Below are positions 37,117-46,900 of a stretch of 64,000 nucleotides of DNA, one piece after another. Position numbers and translations under genes: made by a program. The notes below the pieces were generated by a model. That model was not told the DNA's origin and searched no databases. It worked only from the letters and a program-made list of their open reading frames with translations. Each line of letters begins with the position of its first letter. The stretch's first letter is position 1. Source of the DNA: Pseudomonas oleovorans subsp. oleovorans (GTDB lineage: Bacteria; Pseudomonadota; Gammaproteobacteria; Pseudomonadales; Pseudomonadaceae); NCBI RefSeq assembly GCF_002197815.1, contig NZ_NIUB01000003.1:62001-126000 (forward strand), given 5' to 3'.

Positions 37117-37169
37117 GTAGGGCGGGTGCAACCCGCCAGGCTGCGAATGGCGGGTTGCACCCGCCCTAC
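37117..37169. repeat. Inverted repeat GTAGGGCGGGTGCAACCCGCC type
   Basis: GTAGGGCGGGTGCAACCCGCC pairs with GGCGGGTTGCACCCGCCCTAC. Common dispersed Pseudomonas repeat. It starts the 384-base gene-free stretch 37069-37452. Confidence 0.75.
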
Positions 37170-37285
37170 GAGGAAACGCAACGATCCTGACATCAAAGCG
37201 TCACCAATAAAACGCTTAATGACTTCGGGTACCTCACGTAACCCTCATGCCGAGACACGCGTCGGCATGATCTCTTGGTGCTTAA

Positions 37286-37316
37286 GGCCGGGGCAGTCGC
37301 TCCGGCCTATTTTTTG
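37286..37316 (+). terminator. Strong Rho-independent terminator in a gene-free region
   Basis: GGCCGGGGCAGTCGCTCCGGCC followed by TATTTTTTG. A second hairpin (CATGCCGA/TCGGCATG, 37246-37269) lies just before it. It sits about 220 bases after the nearest upstream stop, beyond another repeat, so it may end a small RNA rather than the secreted-protein gene. Confidence 0.75.
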
Positions 37317-37345
37317 TTATGCCCCATTGCAGTGGATCATTTCTC

Positions 37346-37433
37346 GTAGGAGCCGCGCCTCGCGGCGAATAGTGATCACGCCGCAGGTTTCCTGAACAGC
37401 CACGATCGCTTCGCCCCGAGGCGGGGCTCCTAC
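37346..37433. repeat. REP pair
   Basis: GTAGGAGCCGCGCCTCGCGG facing CCCCGAGGCGGGGCTCCTAC, just downstream of the DUF1826 stop. Confidence 0.7.
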
Positions 37434-37452
37434 CGTCGTCAGCGGGCGATAT

Positions 37453-38097
37453 TCAGGCCAACCAATCCAGGGTCAACAGCAAGCGTCGCTGCCCGGCAGG
37501 TGGTTGCGGCGAACGGTGAATCAACCCACGCCCCTCGTTACCCTGCCACTTCTCGCCCTTGGCCAGCGCTACATGGCCGGCGTCGAGACGCTGGATCAAC
37601 GCCTCGTCCTGCGGCTCTGCGCCCGGCTGACCGAGCTTGCTGCGCGGCATCGCGCCCTCCTCCAGCCAGTCGCTGCCGACACCGGCATAGCTGGTGATCA
37701 GCCGCAGCGGTACATGGTCGACGTGAAAGCGCGGGCACATGGCCTTGTCCAGCGCGCGCAGGCGCAGGCCGATGCGCCGGGCGTCGAGCAGGCAGGCGTA
37801 GGCCCGCACCAGCCAAACCACGTCGGCGAGAAAGGCCGCCTGACCCGGCAGATCGGCGTACTGCGCCACCAGGCCATCGAGGTTCGGCTCGCTGTCCGGC
37901 TGCGCCAGCTCCAGGGTCATGGACTGCGCCAGCGGCTCACCCTGGGCCAGCAGCGCCTCGGCGAAGTCGGCGATCTGCGCCGGCAGGCGGCGCTGCCAGA
38001 CGGCCAGATTGACGCCGTCATGCAGCACCTCGCTGAGCACCTGGATATCCTCGCCCAGCACCTGCCGGGACACTTTCGGCAACTGCAGGGCGAACAT
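37453..38097 (-). CDS. DUF1826 domain protein of the Zur cluster
   Basis: 214 aa, cytoplasmic. Conserved region PRFHVDHVPLRLITSYAGVGSDWL (about 115-140) with His residues that could bind metal, and GLIHRSPQPPAGQRRLLLTLDW near the C-terminus; the HxD...His layout recalls a 2-oxoglutarate oxygenase-like fold, which is inference only. The ATG overlaps the zigA stop by one base (TGATG), so it is the last gene of dksA2-zigA-DUF1826. Its context points to zinc starvation. Confidence 0.85.
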   Translation of the reverse strand: MFALQLPKVSRQVLGEDIQVLSEVLHDGVNLAVWQRRLPAQIADFAEALLAQGEPLAQSMTLELAQPDSEPNLDGLVAQYADLPGQAAFLADVVWLVRAYACLLDARRIGLRLRALDKAMCPRFHVDHVPLRLITSYAGVGSDWLEEGAMPRSKLGQPGAEPQDEALIQRLDAGHVALAKGEKWQGNEGRGLIHRSPQPPAGQRRLLLTLDWLA

Positions 38098-39302
38098 CAG
38101 GCGGCCTCCTGCTGCCAGGCACCGAACGGGTCAGCGAGCAGGCACCAGGCATCCGGGCCGCCGGCCATTTCCTCGTCGGTCAGCAGGCAGGCGTCCAGCT
38201 CACGCACCAACTGCGGGAAGTCGATGTTCTGGCCAATGAATACCAGCTCCTGGCGGCAGTCGCCGACTTCGGCGCTCCAGTGCTTCATGATCGTCTGCAG
38301 ACCTTCCTCGTCCTGCGGCCAGTGCTGCTTGGGCACGAAGCGCCACCAGCGTCCGGCCAGGCCGTGGCGCATCAGGCCGCCGGCCTGCGACCAGCTGCCG
38401 GCTTCCTGGTATTTGCTGGCCAGCCAGAAAAAGCCCTTGGAGCGCAGCAGACGACCGTTGCGCCATTCCTGCGAAAGGAAGTCGAAGAAGCGCTGCGGAT
38501 GGAACGGCCGGCGCGCGCGGTAAGCGCTGGAGGCGATGCCGTATTCATCGGTTTCCGGCACGTGCTCGCCGCGCAGTTCCTTGAGCCAACCCGGTGCCTG
38601 CGAGGCGCGGTCGAAGTCGAAGCGGCCGGTGTCGAGGATCTTGTCCAGGGCGATCTGCCCCATGCTCATGGCCTGGATGTCGGCGTGGGTGTTGAGCCCA
38701 CGGAGGATGGCCATCAACTCCTCGCGCTCGGCCTGGCTGATCAGGTCGATCTTGCTGATGAGGATGACGTCGGCGAACTCCACCTGCTCGATCAGCAGGT
38801 CGGTAATCGAGCGTTCGTCCTCCTCGCCCAGGGTTTCGCCACGGCTGGCCAGGCTGTCGGCCTCATGGAAATCGCGCAGGAAGTTCATCCCGTCGACCAC
38901 CGTGACCATGGTGTCCAGCCGCGCCAGGTCGGACAGGCTGCGGCCCTGCTCGTCGCGGAAGGTGAAGGTTTCGGCCACCGGCAGCGGCTCGCTGATGCCG
39001 GTGGACTCGATCAGCAGGTAGTCGAAGCGGCCTTCGCTGGCCAGGCGGCTGACCTCGTCGAGCAGGTCCTCACGCAAGGTGCAGCAGATGCAGCCGTTGC
39101 TCATCTCCACCAGCTTCTCTTCGGCACGGTTGAGGCTGACGTCCTGCTGGACGGTGGCACCGTCGATGTTGATCTCGCTCATGTCGTTGACGATCACCGC
39201 GACCTTGCGGCCTTCGCGGTTCTTCAGCACATGGTTGAGCAGGGTGCTCTTGCCGGCGCCGAGAAAGCCGGACAACACGGTAACGGGTAGACGCTGATTC
39301 AT
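38097..39302 (-). CDS. zigA: Zinc-responsive COG0523 GTPase (ZigA-type metallochaperone)
   Basis: 401 aa G3E GTPase. Walker [11 protein letters not shown] (about 10), metal motif [16 protein letters not shown] (CxCC at about 71-74), switch ESTGISEP, base recognition SKID (about 180) and CobW C-terminal domain. Family members of this length, in Zur regulons, are thought to deliver zinc to client proteins. It lies between dksA2 (15 bases upstream) and DUF1826 (overlapping), downstream of a Zur box at 39767. Confidence 0.92.
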   Translation of the reverse strand: MNQRLPVTVLSGFLGAGKSTLLNHVLKNREGRKVAVIVNDMSEINIDGATVQQDVSLNRAEEKLVEMSNGCICCTLREDLLDEVSRLASEGRFDYLLIESTGISEPLPVAETFTFRDEQGRSLSDLARLDTMVTVVDGMNFLRDFHEADSLASRGETLGEEDERSITDLLIEQVEFADVILISKIDLISQAEREELMAILRGLNTHADIQAMSMGQIALDKILDTGRFDFDRASQAPGWLKELRGEHVPETDEYGIASSAYRARRPFHPQRFFDFLSQEWRNGRLLRSKGFFWLASKYQEAGSWSQAGGLMRHGLAGRWWRFVPKQHWPQDEEGLQTIMKHWSAEVGDCRQELVFIGQNIDFPQLVRELDACLLTDEEMAGGPDAWCLLADPFGAWQQEAA

Positions 39303-39317
39303 GGGGGTGTTCCTCGT

Positions 39318-39740
39318 TCAGTCACGGTCACGCTGATGTTTTTCGCGCTGCTCCTGGCGCTCCTTGGCTTCGATGCACAGGGTCGCGGCCGGGCGCAGCA
39401 GCAGGCGCTTGAGGCCAATGGGTTCGCCGGTTTCGGCGCACCAGCCGTATTCGCCACGCGCCAGGCGTTCGAGCGCCTGGTCGATCTTGTCCAGCAGCTT
39501 CTTTTCCCGCTCCAGCAGGCGTAGCTGCCACTGGCGCTGCTCCTCGGCGGCGCCGATGTCGGCCACGTCACTGCTGATCTCGGGCTGGCGCAGCTCGGTG
39601 AATTCCTCATCGATGCGCGCCTGCAACTCGGCACGCTGAGTCAGCAGCAGCTCGCGGAAGAACTGCTGCTGGGCGTCGTTCATGTAGTCGTCGGCTGGCT
39701 GGGCCAACAGTTCGGCTTCGGTGGTCGCGGTCAGGGTCAT
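39318..39740 (-). CDS. dksA2: DksA2, zinc-independent DksA paralogue
   Basis: 140 aa. Binds in the secondary channel of RNA polymerase with ppGpp and stands in for DksA under zinc limitation. Coiled coil (about 25-85) with the tip motif DVADIGAAEEQ. The C-terminal globule has only two Cys (GWCAET, TLCIEA) in place of the four-Cys zinc finger, the hallmark of DksA2. First gene of the minus-strand arm from the Zur box 26 bases upstream. Confidence 0.94.
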   Translation of the reverse strand: MTLTATTEAELLAQPADDYMNDAQQQFFRELLLTQRAELQARIDEEFTELRQPEISSDVADIGAAEEQRQWQLRLLEREKKLLDKIDQALERLARGEYGWCAETGEPIGLKRLLLRPAATLCIEAKERQEQREKHQRDRD

Positions 39741-39766
39741 GGCAAATCGGCTGGCTTGTTTTAATT

Positions 39767-39779
39767 GTTATAACATAAC
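39767..39779. promoter_or_regulatory. Zur box in dksA2/folE2 divergent promoter
   Basis: GTTATAACATAAC differs from the Zur core GTTATAATATAAC at one position. It lies between the divergent dksA2 (39740) and folE2 (39812) starts, so Zur can control both arms. Confidence 0.88.
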
Positions 39780-39811
39780 ATTTATTTCTGACCGCTACCC
39801 ACGGATTTACG

Positions 39812-40702
39812 ATGAACGAACAGCCTCTGCCGGATATTGCCGCCCAAGCCACCCACCATGACCTGCCGCTGGACTGGGTCGGCATGGCCGGCATCGCCCT
39901 GCCCCTTCGTCTGGCGGACGCCGCCGTGACCGCCTGCGTCGATATCGGCGTGAGCCTCGACGATGCCGGCGCACGCGGCATCCACATGTCGCGCCTGTAC
40001 CTGGCGGCGCAGCGCCTGGTGCATCAGCCATTGAACGTGCCGGCGGTGCTTCAGGTGCTGGACGACTGCCTGAGCAGCCACCAGGAACTGTCCGACAGCG
40101 CCACCCTGACTCTGCGCGGCGAAGTGCCGCTCAAGCGTCCGGCGCTGGTCAGCCCGCTGCACGGCTGGAAGACCTACCCCTTCGAACTACACGCCCGGCA
40201 GGACGGCCGGGGCGTGAACATCGAGTTGCAGGTCGAGGTCAGCTACTCGTCCACCTGCCCTTGCTCGGCAGCGCTGGCACGGCAGCTGATCCAGCAACGC
40301 TTCGCCTGGGACTTTCCCGACCAGCAGGTGGATTACTCCAGCGTGCTCGACTGGCTCGGCTCGACCCAGGGCATCGTCGCCACCCCGCACAGTCAGCGCA
40401 GCACGGCGACCCTGCAACTGCGCCTGGCACCGGGCTGCGTCGAACTGCCCGTACTGGAGTTGATCGACAGTGCCGAGCAGGCCCTCGGCACGCCGGTACA
40501 GACCGCGGTGAAGCGCGCCGACGAACAGGCCTTCGCCCTGGCCAACGGGCAAAATCTGATGTTCTGTGAAGATGCCGCACGCCGTCTGCACCGTGCCCTT
40601 CGCCAATTGCCGCAGGCCAGCGGCTTCCGCTTGCGGGTCGTGCATGCGGAAAGCCTGCACGCCCACGACGCAGTGGCCGAAAGCAGCTGGAACTGGTGTT
40701 GA
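39812..40702 (+). CDS. folE2: GTP cyclohydrolase I type 2 (FolE2, zinc-independent)
   Basis: 296 aa. Converts GTP to dihydroneopterin triphosphate for folate and can replace zinc-dependent FolE. FolE2 signature YSSTCPCSAALA (about 144-155) with the conserved Cys, and metal-binding His/Glu in the GIHMSRLY and NLMFCEDAARR regions. It is divergent from dksA2 across a Zur box. The 236 bases after it hold no gene. Confidence 0.94.
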   Translation: MNEQPLPDIAAQATHHDLPLDWVGMAGIALPLRLADAAVTACVDIGVSLDDAGARGIHMSRLYLAAQRLVHQPLNVPAVLQVLDDCLSSHQELSDSATLTLRGEVPLKRPALVSPLHGWKTYPFELHARQDGRGVNIELQVEVSYSSTCPCSAALARQLIQQRFAWDFPDQQVDYSSVLDWLGSTQGIVATPHSQRSTATLQLRLAPGCVELPVLELIDSAEQALGTPVQTAVKRADEQAFALANGQNLMFCEDAARRLHRALRQLPQASGFRLRVVHAESLHAHDAVAESSWNWC

Positions 40703-40938
40703 ACAGGCATGCGGGCGGCCACGACCCAGTACCGCTCACCGATCGTTGCCCCCAGAAACATCGTCATGACTGATGTACAGCAGCCGGGGTTATGTCAGCG
40801 GCCTGCGCAGCAAAGGGCGCGGTGGCTATCCTGAACGGGTAACGGCCATTCCCGGAGCGGCTGCTTGAGCGGCCTGGAACCGGGCAAAGCCTGTGGCGTC
40901 TGTGCTTAGATAGACGCCCACGCTGTAAAGGACACCGC

Positions 40939-42858
40939 ATGCAGATCGAACTGATCGAGATCCGCGACCACCTGAATCGCTACGCCCCCTTCGACAACCT
41001 GCCGGAACAAACTCTCGACGAGATCGCCCGCCAGGTGCAGGTGGGCTACTTCAAGGCCGGTAGCGAAATCCTCGCCGTCGGTGCGCCGATCCACGAGCTG
41101 CATTACGTGCGCAGCGGCGCGGTGGAAATCCACCGGCGTGGCGGCGAACTGCACAACCGCCTCAGCGAGGGCGACATCTTCGGTCAGGCCGGCCTGCTGC
41201 GCGGCAACAAGGTACGCCTGGGTGCCACCGCGATCGAAGACAGCCTGATCTACTTCATCCCCGGCGCGCTGTTCCATCAGCTCTGCGAGCAGTTCGACAG
41301 CTTCGCCGACTTCGTCGAGGCCGAAGGTCAGTCGCGCCTCAAGTCCGCCCTGGAAGACAGCCACGGCAAGGCCAGCGAGCTGATGAAGATCAAGGTGCGC
41401 AAGCTGATCTCGCGCGGCGCTGTCAGCGTGCCGCTGGATACGCCGATCCAGCAGGTAGCGCAGGTGATGACCGAACACAGCGTGTCCTCGGTGATCGTCG
41501 TCGACCCCGGCACGCGCTGGCCCGACCCGCACCAGGTGGATGTCGCCGACCAGCAGAGCCAGGTCATGGCCGGCATCCTCACCGACCGCGACCTGCGCAC
41601 CCGCGTGGTTGCCGCCGGTCTGCCCAGCGACACCCCGGTCAGCCAGATCATGACGCCCAACCCCATCACCCTGCAGGCCGACGACTCGGTGTTCGAGGCC
41701 ATGCTGTGCATGCTGCGCAACAACATCCACCATCTGCCGGTGCTGCATCGCCGGCGCCCGGTGGGCGTGGTGGCGCTGGCCGACATCATCCGCTACGAGT
41801 CGCGCAGCAGCCTGTATCTGGTCAACGGCATCTTCAACAAGACCTCGGTGGAAGGACTCAAGAGCCTGCTGCCAGACCTGCGCGCCACCTTCGTGCGCAT
41901 GGTCGCCGACGACGCCAGCGCACACATGGTCGGCAGCGCCATGAGCGGCATCGGCCGCGCCTTCAGCCAGCGCCTGCTGGAGTTGGCCGAACAGAAGCTC
42001 GGCCCGCCGCCGGTGCCCTACTGCTTCATGGCTGCCGGCTCCATGGCCCGCGACGAACAGCTGCTGCTCACCGACCAGGACAATGCTCTGGTGCTCGACG
42101 ACCGCTTCGATACGGACGAACACGACGCCTACTTCGCCGAACTGGCGCAGTTCGTCAGCGACGGCCTGGCCGCCTGCGGCTACAGCTACTGCAAGGGCGG
42201 CATCATGGCCACCAATCCCAAGTGGCGGCAGCCGCTGAAGGTGTGGCGGCAGTACTTCAGCGAATGGATCGAGCGGCCCAACCCGGAAACCCTGCTCAAC
42301 GCCAGCATCTTCTTCGACCTCGACGGCCTCTATGGCGAAACCGAGCTGGTGGAAAATCTCAAGGATCTGCTGGCACAGAAGGCCAGCGCCAGCCCCGCCT
42401 TCCTCGCCGCGCTGGCGCGTAACGCGCTCAACCGCACGCCGCCGCTGGGCTTCTTCCGCACCTTCGTGATGGAAACCGACGGCCGCCACCGCAACATCAT
42501 CAACCTCAAGGGCCGCGGCACCGCGCCGCTCACCGACCTGATCCGCGTGCACGCCCTGGCTTGTGGTTCCAAGGCACAGAACTCGCTGGATCGCCTCGAC
42601 GCCATCGCCGCCACCAAACTGTTGCCCAAGGAAGCGCTGGAGCACCTGCGCTACGCCTTCGAGTTCCTCAGCCTGGTGCGCGTGCGCCACCAGGCCCGTG
42701 AAGTAGAGGCTGGCAACGCGCCGAGCAACTACATCGAGCCGGAACAGTTCAGCGCCAGCGAACGCCAGCACCTCAAGGAAGCCTTCCAGGTGATCAGCAA
42801 CGCGCAGAAATTCCTGCGCTTTCGCTACCCGGCGCAACCGGCGGGCCGCCCGCGATGA
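40939..42858 (+). CDS. cNMP-binding/CBS/DUF294 nucleotidyltransferase-like protein
   Basis: 639 aa, cytoplasmic. An N-terminal cyclic-nucleotide-binding domain (about 10-125; GDIFGQAGLLRG), a CBS pair (about 155-285), a DUF294 nucleotidyltransferase-like domain (about 335-470; AAGSMARDEQLLLTDQDNALV, the GS...DxDN pattern) and DUF294_C (about 495-635). It is thought to be a signalling nucleotidyltransferase. The exonuclease gene overlaps its end by four bases. In many pseudomonads this pair sits beside an acetate-type symporter; none is present here. Confidence 0.9.
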   Translation: MQIELIEIRDHLNRYAPFDNLPEQTLDEIARQVQVGYFKAGSEILAVGAPIHELHYVRSGAVEIHRRGGELHNRLSEGDIFGQAGLLRGNKVRLGATAIEDSLIYFIPGALFHQLCEQFDSFADFVEAEGQSRLKSALEDSHGKASELMKIKVRKLISRGAVSVPLDTPIQQVAQVMTEHSVSSVIVVDPGTRWPDPHQVDVADQQSQVMAGILTDRDLRTRVVAAGLPSDTPVSQIMTPNPITLQADDSVFEAMLCMLRNNIHHLPVLHRRRPVGVVALADIIRYESRSSLYLVNGIFNKTSVEGLKSLLPDLRATFVRMVADDASAHMVGSAMSGIGRAFSQRLLELAEQKLGPPPVPYCFMAAGSMARDEQLLLTDQDNALVLDDRFDTDEHDAYFAELAQFVSDGLAACGYSYCKGGIMATNPKWRQPLKVWRQYFSEWIERPNPETLLNASIFFDLDGLYGETELVENLKDLLAQKASASPAFLAALARNALNRTPPLGFFRTFVMETDGRHRNIINLKGRGTAPLTDLIRVHALACGSKAQNSLDRLDAIAATKLLPKEALEHLRYAFEFLSLVRVRHQAREVEAGNAPSNYIEPEQFSASERQHLKEAFQVISNAQKFLRFRYPAQPAGRPR

Positions 42859-43562
42859 GCGAGCGCGCGGCCCAGGACTGGCCGCAACTGTTCGCCAGCC
42901 TCGCCGACAGCAGCCGCGACCCGCGCCTACGCGCCTTCTACGGCGCCGGCTGCGTCGCCGCCGATACGCCGCTGCAGGATGCCCCGCTGGTGGCGCTGGA
43001 CGTTGAAACCACCGGCCTCGACCCACGTGAAAACGCCATCGTCAGCCTCGGCCTGCTGCCGCTGAGCCTGCAACGCATCCGTTGCAGCGAGGCGCGCTAC
43101 TGGGTGGTCAAGCCCACCGGCGAGCTGAACGCCGAATCGGTCACCTTCCACCACATCACCCACAGCGACATCCGCCACGCCCCACGCCTGGCCAGCGTGC
43201 TCGACGAGTTGCTCGAAGCAATGGCCGGCAAGGTGGTGGTGGCGCACTACCGTAATATCGAACGCAGCTTCCTCGACCAGGCTGTGCGCCAGCACCTGGG
43301 CGAAGGGCTGATCTTCCCCATCATCGATACCATGGAACTGGAAGCCCGCCTGCACCCCAAGCGCAGGGTGAGCTGGTGGGACCGCCTGCGCGGTCGCGAG
43401 CCCATCTCCATCCGCCTGGCCGACAGCCGCCTGCGCTACGGCCTGCCGCTGTACTCCGCGCACCATGCACTGACCGACGCGCTGGCTTGTGGAGAGTTGC
43501 TGCAGGCGCAGGTGGCGACGCACTATCCGGGGCGTACACCGATCAGCGCTCTCTGGAGCTGA
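42855..43562 (+). CDS. DnaQ-like 3'-5' exonuclease
   Basis: 235 aa. DEDDh exonuclease motifs: Exo I ALDVETTGLDP (about 47-57), Exo II VVAHYRNIERSFLD (about 129-142) and Exo III HHALTDALACGEL (about 203-215, with His and Asp). The ATG overlaps the DUF294 gene stop (ATGA), so the two are translationally coupled and very likely work together. It may act on RNA or DNA ends; not the polymerase III subunit. Confidence 0.9.
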   Translation: MSERAAQDWPQLFASLADSSRDPRLRAFYGAGCVAADTPLQDAPLVALDVETTGLDPRENAIVSLGLLPLSLQRIRCSEARYWVVKPTGELNAESVTFHHITHSDIRHAPRLASVLDELLEAMAGKVVVAHYRNIERSFLDQAVRQHLGEGLIFPIIDTMELEARLHPKRRVSWWDRLRGREPISIRLADSRLRYGLPLYSAHHALTDALACGELLQAQVATHYPGRTPISALWS

Positions 43563-43623
43563 ACCCCAGCCACCCGCGCGACGCGCGGGTACTCTCGAAT
43601 CAGGACAACACAAGCACAGGCCC

Positions 43624-43785
43624 ATGAATCGCCGCAAAAAGATCAAACAACTGCTCGAAGCTCACGCCAAGAAGGCCAACGCCAAGCTCGCGCCTAAAAG
43701 CAACAAACCCAAGTACATCAGCAAAGCTGACAGGCTGAAGTTAGAGGCTGAAGCGGCTCAAGAGCCTGTCACGCCCGCTGAGTAA
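43624..43785 (+). CDS. Small basic protein, DUF2986 family
   Basis: 53 aa. Start MNRRKKIKQLLEAHAKKANAKL is characteristic of DUF2986; very rich in Lys and Ala, with an acidic C-terminal tail. Function unknown; its charge would suit nucleic-acid binding. ATG at 43624, 61 bases after the exonuclease gene. Confidence 0.8.
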   Translation: MNRRKKIKQLLEAHAKKANAKLAPKSNKPKYISKADRLKLEAEAAQEPVTPAE

Positions 43786-43807
43786 AATTCGGCAAACGGA
43801 CACGATC

Positions 43808-43830
43808 GTTCCCACGCTCCGCGTGGGAAC
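43808..43830. repeat. Short perfect hairpin GTTCCCACGC/GCGTGGGAAC
   Basis: Ten-bp arms with a 3-base loop, a dispersed gammaproteobacterial repeat. Degenerate copies of the GCAGAGCGT part follow to about 43920. Confidence 0.7.
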
Positions 43831-43930
43831 GCAGCCAAGGACGCTCTGCGTCCGTTACGGTTTACGCAGAGTCCGCCGACGCAGAGCGTCTCGAACGGAG
43901 GTGCCCATGCAGAGCGTGGGTACCATCAAA

Positions 43931-44025
43931 AGCACCCTCTCCCCCGGCCCCTCGGCGTGGGCATCCTGCGTTGCTCTACCTCCTGCATCCATGCAGTCGT
44001 CTCCCATGAATGGGAGAGGGGAGCA
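43931..44025. repeat. CTCTCCC/GGGAGAGGGG dispersed element
   Basis: CACCCTCTCCCCCGGCCCCTC ... CCCATGAATGGGAGAGGGG, the same family as inside 25760-25974 and at 46801. Confidence 0.55.
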
Positions 44026-44071
44026 AAAGCCTCGCGGCTAAGCCCAGCCGGTCCTACCCGGCGGGATGGCG

Positions 44072-44974
44072 CTAGCCTAGGACTTTGTCAGCCGTATACA
44101 CCGCCTCATCGAGAAACACGTTGACCGCAGGATGATCACGTTCACCCTTGCGGTAGGCGAGGAAGACGCCGCGCTGGATAACCGGCAGCAGCGGTATGGC
44201 GGTGACACCAGGTAGCGTTCGTACCAAACGCAGGCCGGAGACGATGGAGATGGAGTTGCCCGAGGCGACCATGGCCGCGACCATCTCGAAGCCGGCGCAG
44301 TGGGCGTTGATGCGCGGCGCGTAGCCCGAGCGGCGGCACAGGTTGGTGATGAATTCGCCGAACGAGCTGCCGGTGGAGTCCAGCGCCCAGGCTTCGTCGC
44401 GCAGCTCGGCGATAGTCAGGCTGTCGCGCCTGGCCAGCGCGTGATCAATCGGCAGCAGCACGTGCAGCAGGTCCTGGGTCAGGGGAATCAGCGCGTAGTT
44501 CTCGCGGTTCTCGTCGGGCTGCACGGCCAGGTCGTCGATCACCGCCACATCGATCTGCCAGGCGCCGAGAGCGCTGAGGCTTTCCTGCGGCTCCAGCTCC
44601 AGCACCACCACGTTCAGCCGCGGGTAAGCGCTGCGCAGCGCGCGCACGGTTTCCGCTATCACCGCCACGGCGATCGAGGGGAAGGCTGCCACGCGCAATT
44701 CACCGGCGATTTCCCCGCGCAGCAGCGCCAGCTCCGAGCGCGCTTCGTCGAGCACCATGAGGATGCGTTCGGCATGCGCCACCAGGCGCTCGCCGGCCGG
44801 GGTCAGCACCACGCCGCGCCCGCGCCGTTCGATCAGCGCCATGTCCGCCTCACGCTCGAGCTGGGACACCTGCTGCGAAACCGCCGAAGGCGTCAGGTGC
44901 AGCGACTCGGCGGCGGCCGCCATGGTGCGGCAGCGGGCCAGTTCACGCAGGGTGCGCAGGCGGGTGATGTCCAT
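44072..44974 (-). CDS. LysR-family transcriptional regulator
   Basis: 300 aa. Winged HTH (about 1-60; RTMAAAAESLHLTPSAVSQQVSQLEREADMALIERRGRGV) and a type 2 periplasmic-binding effector domain (about 90-295). Divergent from the serine dehydratase gene across 183 bp of AT-rich sequence, so that gene is its probable target, although a role on unlinked genes cannot be excluded. Confidence 0.9.
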   Translation of the reverse strand: MDITRLRTLRELARCRTMAAAAESLHLTPSAVSQQVSQLEREADMALIERRGRGVVLTPAGERLVAHAERILMVLDEARSELALLRGEIAGELRVAAFPSIAVAVIAETVRALRSAYPRLNVVVLELEPQESLSALGAWQIDVAVIDDLAVQPDENRENYALIPLTQDLLHVLLPIDHALARRDSLTIAELRDEAWALDSTGSSFGEFITNLCRRSGYAPRINAHCAGFEMVAAMVASGNSISIVSGLRLVRTLPGVTAIPLLPVIQRGVFLAYRKGERDHPAVNVFLDEAVYTADKVLG

Positions 44975-45104
44975 GGCGCGATCTCAATAGTTAAGGGTCG
45001 CTAACGAATAGGTTAAAAATAAATCAGTATACATAATGATATGGCCGGCCTTAGATAGAGATATCCACACGCGCTGAACCGGGCGCGTGGTTCACCCACA
45101 TACA

Positions 45105-45137
45105 GGCATCGCTGAAAACCCGGTTTTCAGCGATGCC
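45105..45137. repeat. Perfect 16-bp inverted repeat upstream of the serine dehydratase start
   Basis: GGCATCGCTGAAAACC and GGTTTTCAGCGATGCC around one central C, 20 bases before the ATG at 45158. It would form a strong hairpin in the mRNA leader next to the ribosome site, or an operator in DNA. Confidence 0.75.
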
Positions 45138-45157
45138 CACAGAAGAAGAATCTCGCC

Positions 45158-46546
<1,389 letters not shown>

Positions 46547-46564
46547 TACGCTATCGCCATATGC

Positions 46565-46603
46565 AAAACGCCGCGAACCTGCACAGGTTCGCGGCGTTTT
46601 TGT
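46565..46603 (+). terminator. Rho-independent terminator of the serine dehydratase gene
   Basis: AACGCCGCGAACCTG pairs with CAGGTTCGCGGCGTT, then TTTTTG, 19 bases after the stop. Confidence 0.92.
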
Positions 46604-46685
46604 GTGTGGCAGGGGGCGATGATAGGGCGTTTAAAGCCCCCTCTCACCTTGATGCCAGTCAGTTGAGCGTCGACGCTGCGAATGC

Positions 46686-46758
46686 GTAGGAGCGGCGCCC
46701 CGCCGCGAACCAGGGCGATGCGCAATTGAAAAGCTTCGCCCCGGGGCGGGGCTCCTAC
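46686..46758. repeat. REP pair
   Basis: GTAGGAGCGGCGCCCCGCC facing CCCGGGGCGGGGCTCCTAC-type end. It lies in the 354-base gene-free stretch 46547-46900, which holds only the terminator and repeats. Confidence 0.65.
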
Positions 46759-46800
46759 GAAAGGCAACTTTGGCGGCCTTATCTGATCGGCAACCCTATC

Positions 46801-46868
46801 CCTCTCCCATAAATGGGAGAGGGACACAGCGACGCTCTCCTCGATGCCCTTCTCCCTTGGGAGAAGGT
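46801..46868. repeat. CTCTCCC hairpins, dispersed element
   Basis: CCCTCTCCCATAAATGGGAG then CCTTCTCCCTTGGGAGAAGG, two adjacent hairpins of the same family as at 25860 and 43931. They may end the BCCT transcript. Confidence 0.6.
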
Positions 46869-46900
46869 GGCGCCAAGCGCCGGATGCGGGGGTAGCCCGC

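Noticed and set aside
40906..43026. A 706-codon minus-strand frame
   Set aside because: Antisense of the cNMP/CBS/DUF294 gene; no start context or domain, and the sense strand shows clear motifs.
43800..43925. Short spaced repeats (CGCTCCGCGTGGG, GCAGAGCGT) considered as a CRISPR remnant
   Set aside because: Repeats are unequal, spacing is irregular and there are no cas genes; they fit a known dispersed hairpin family.
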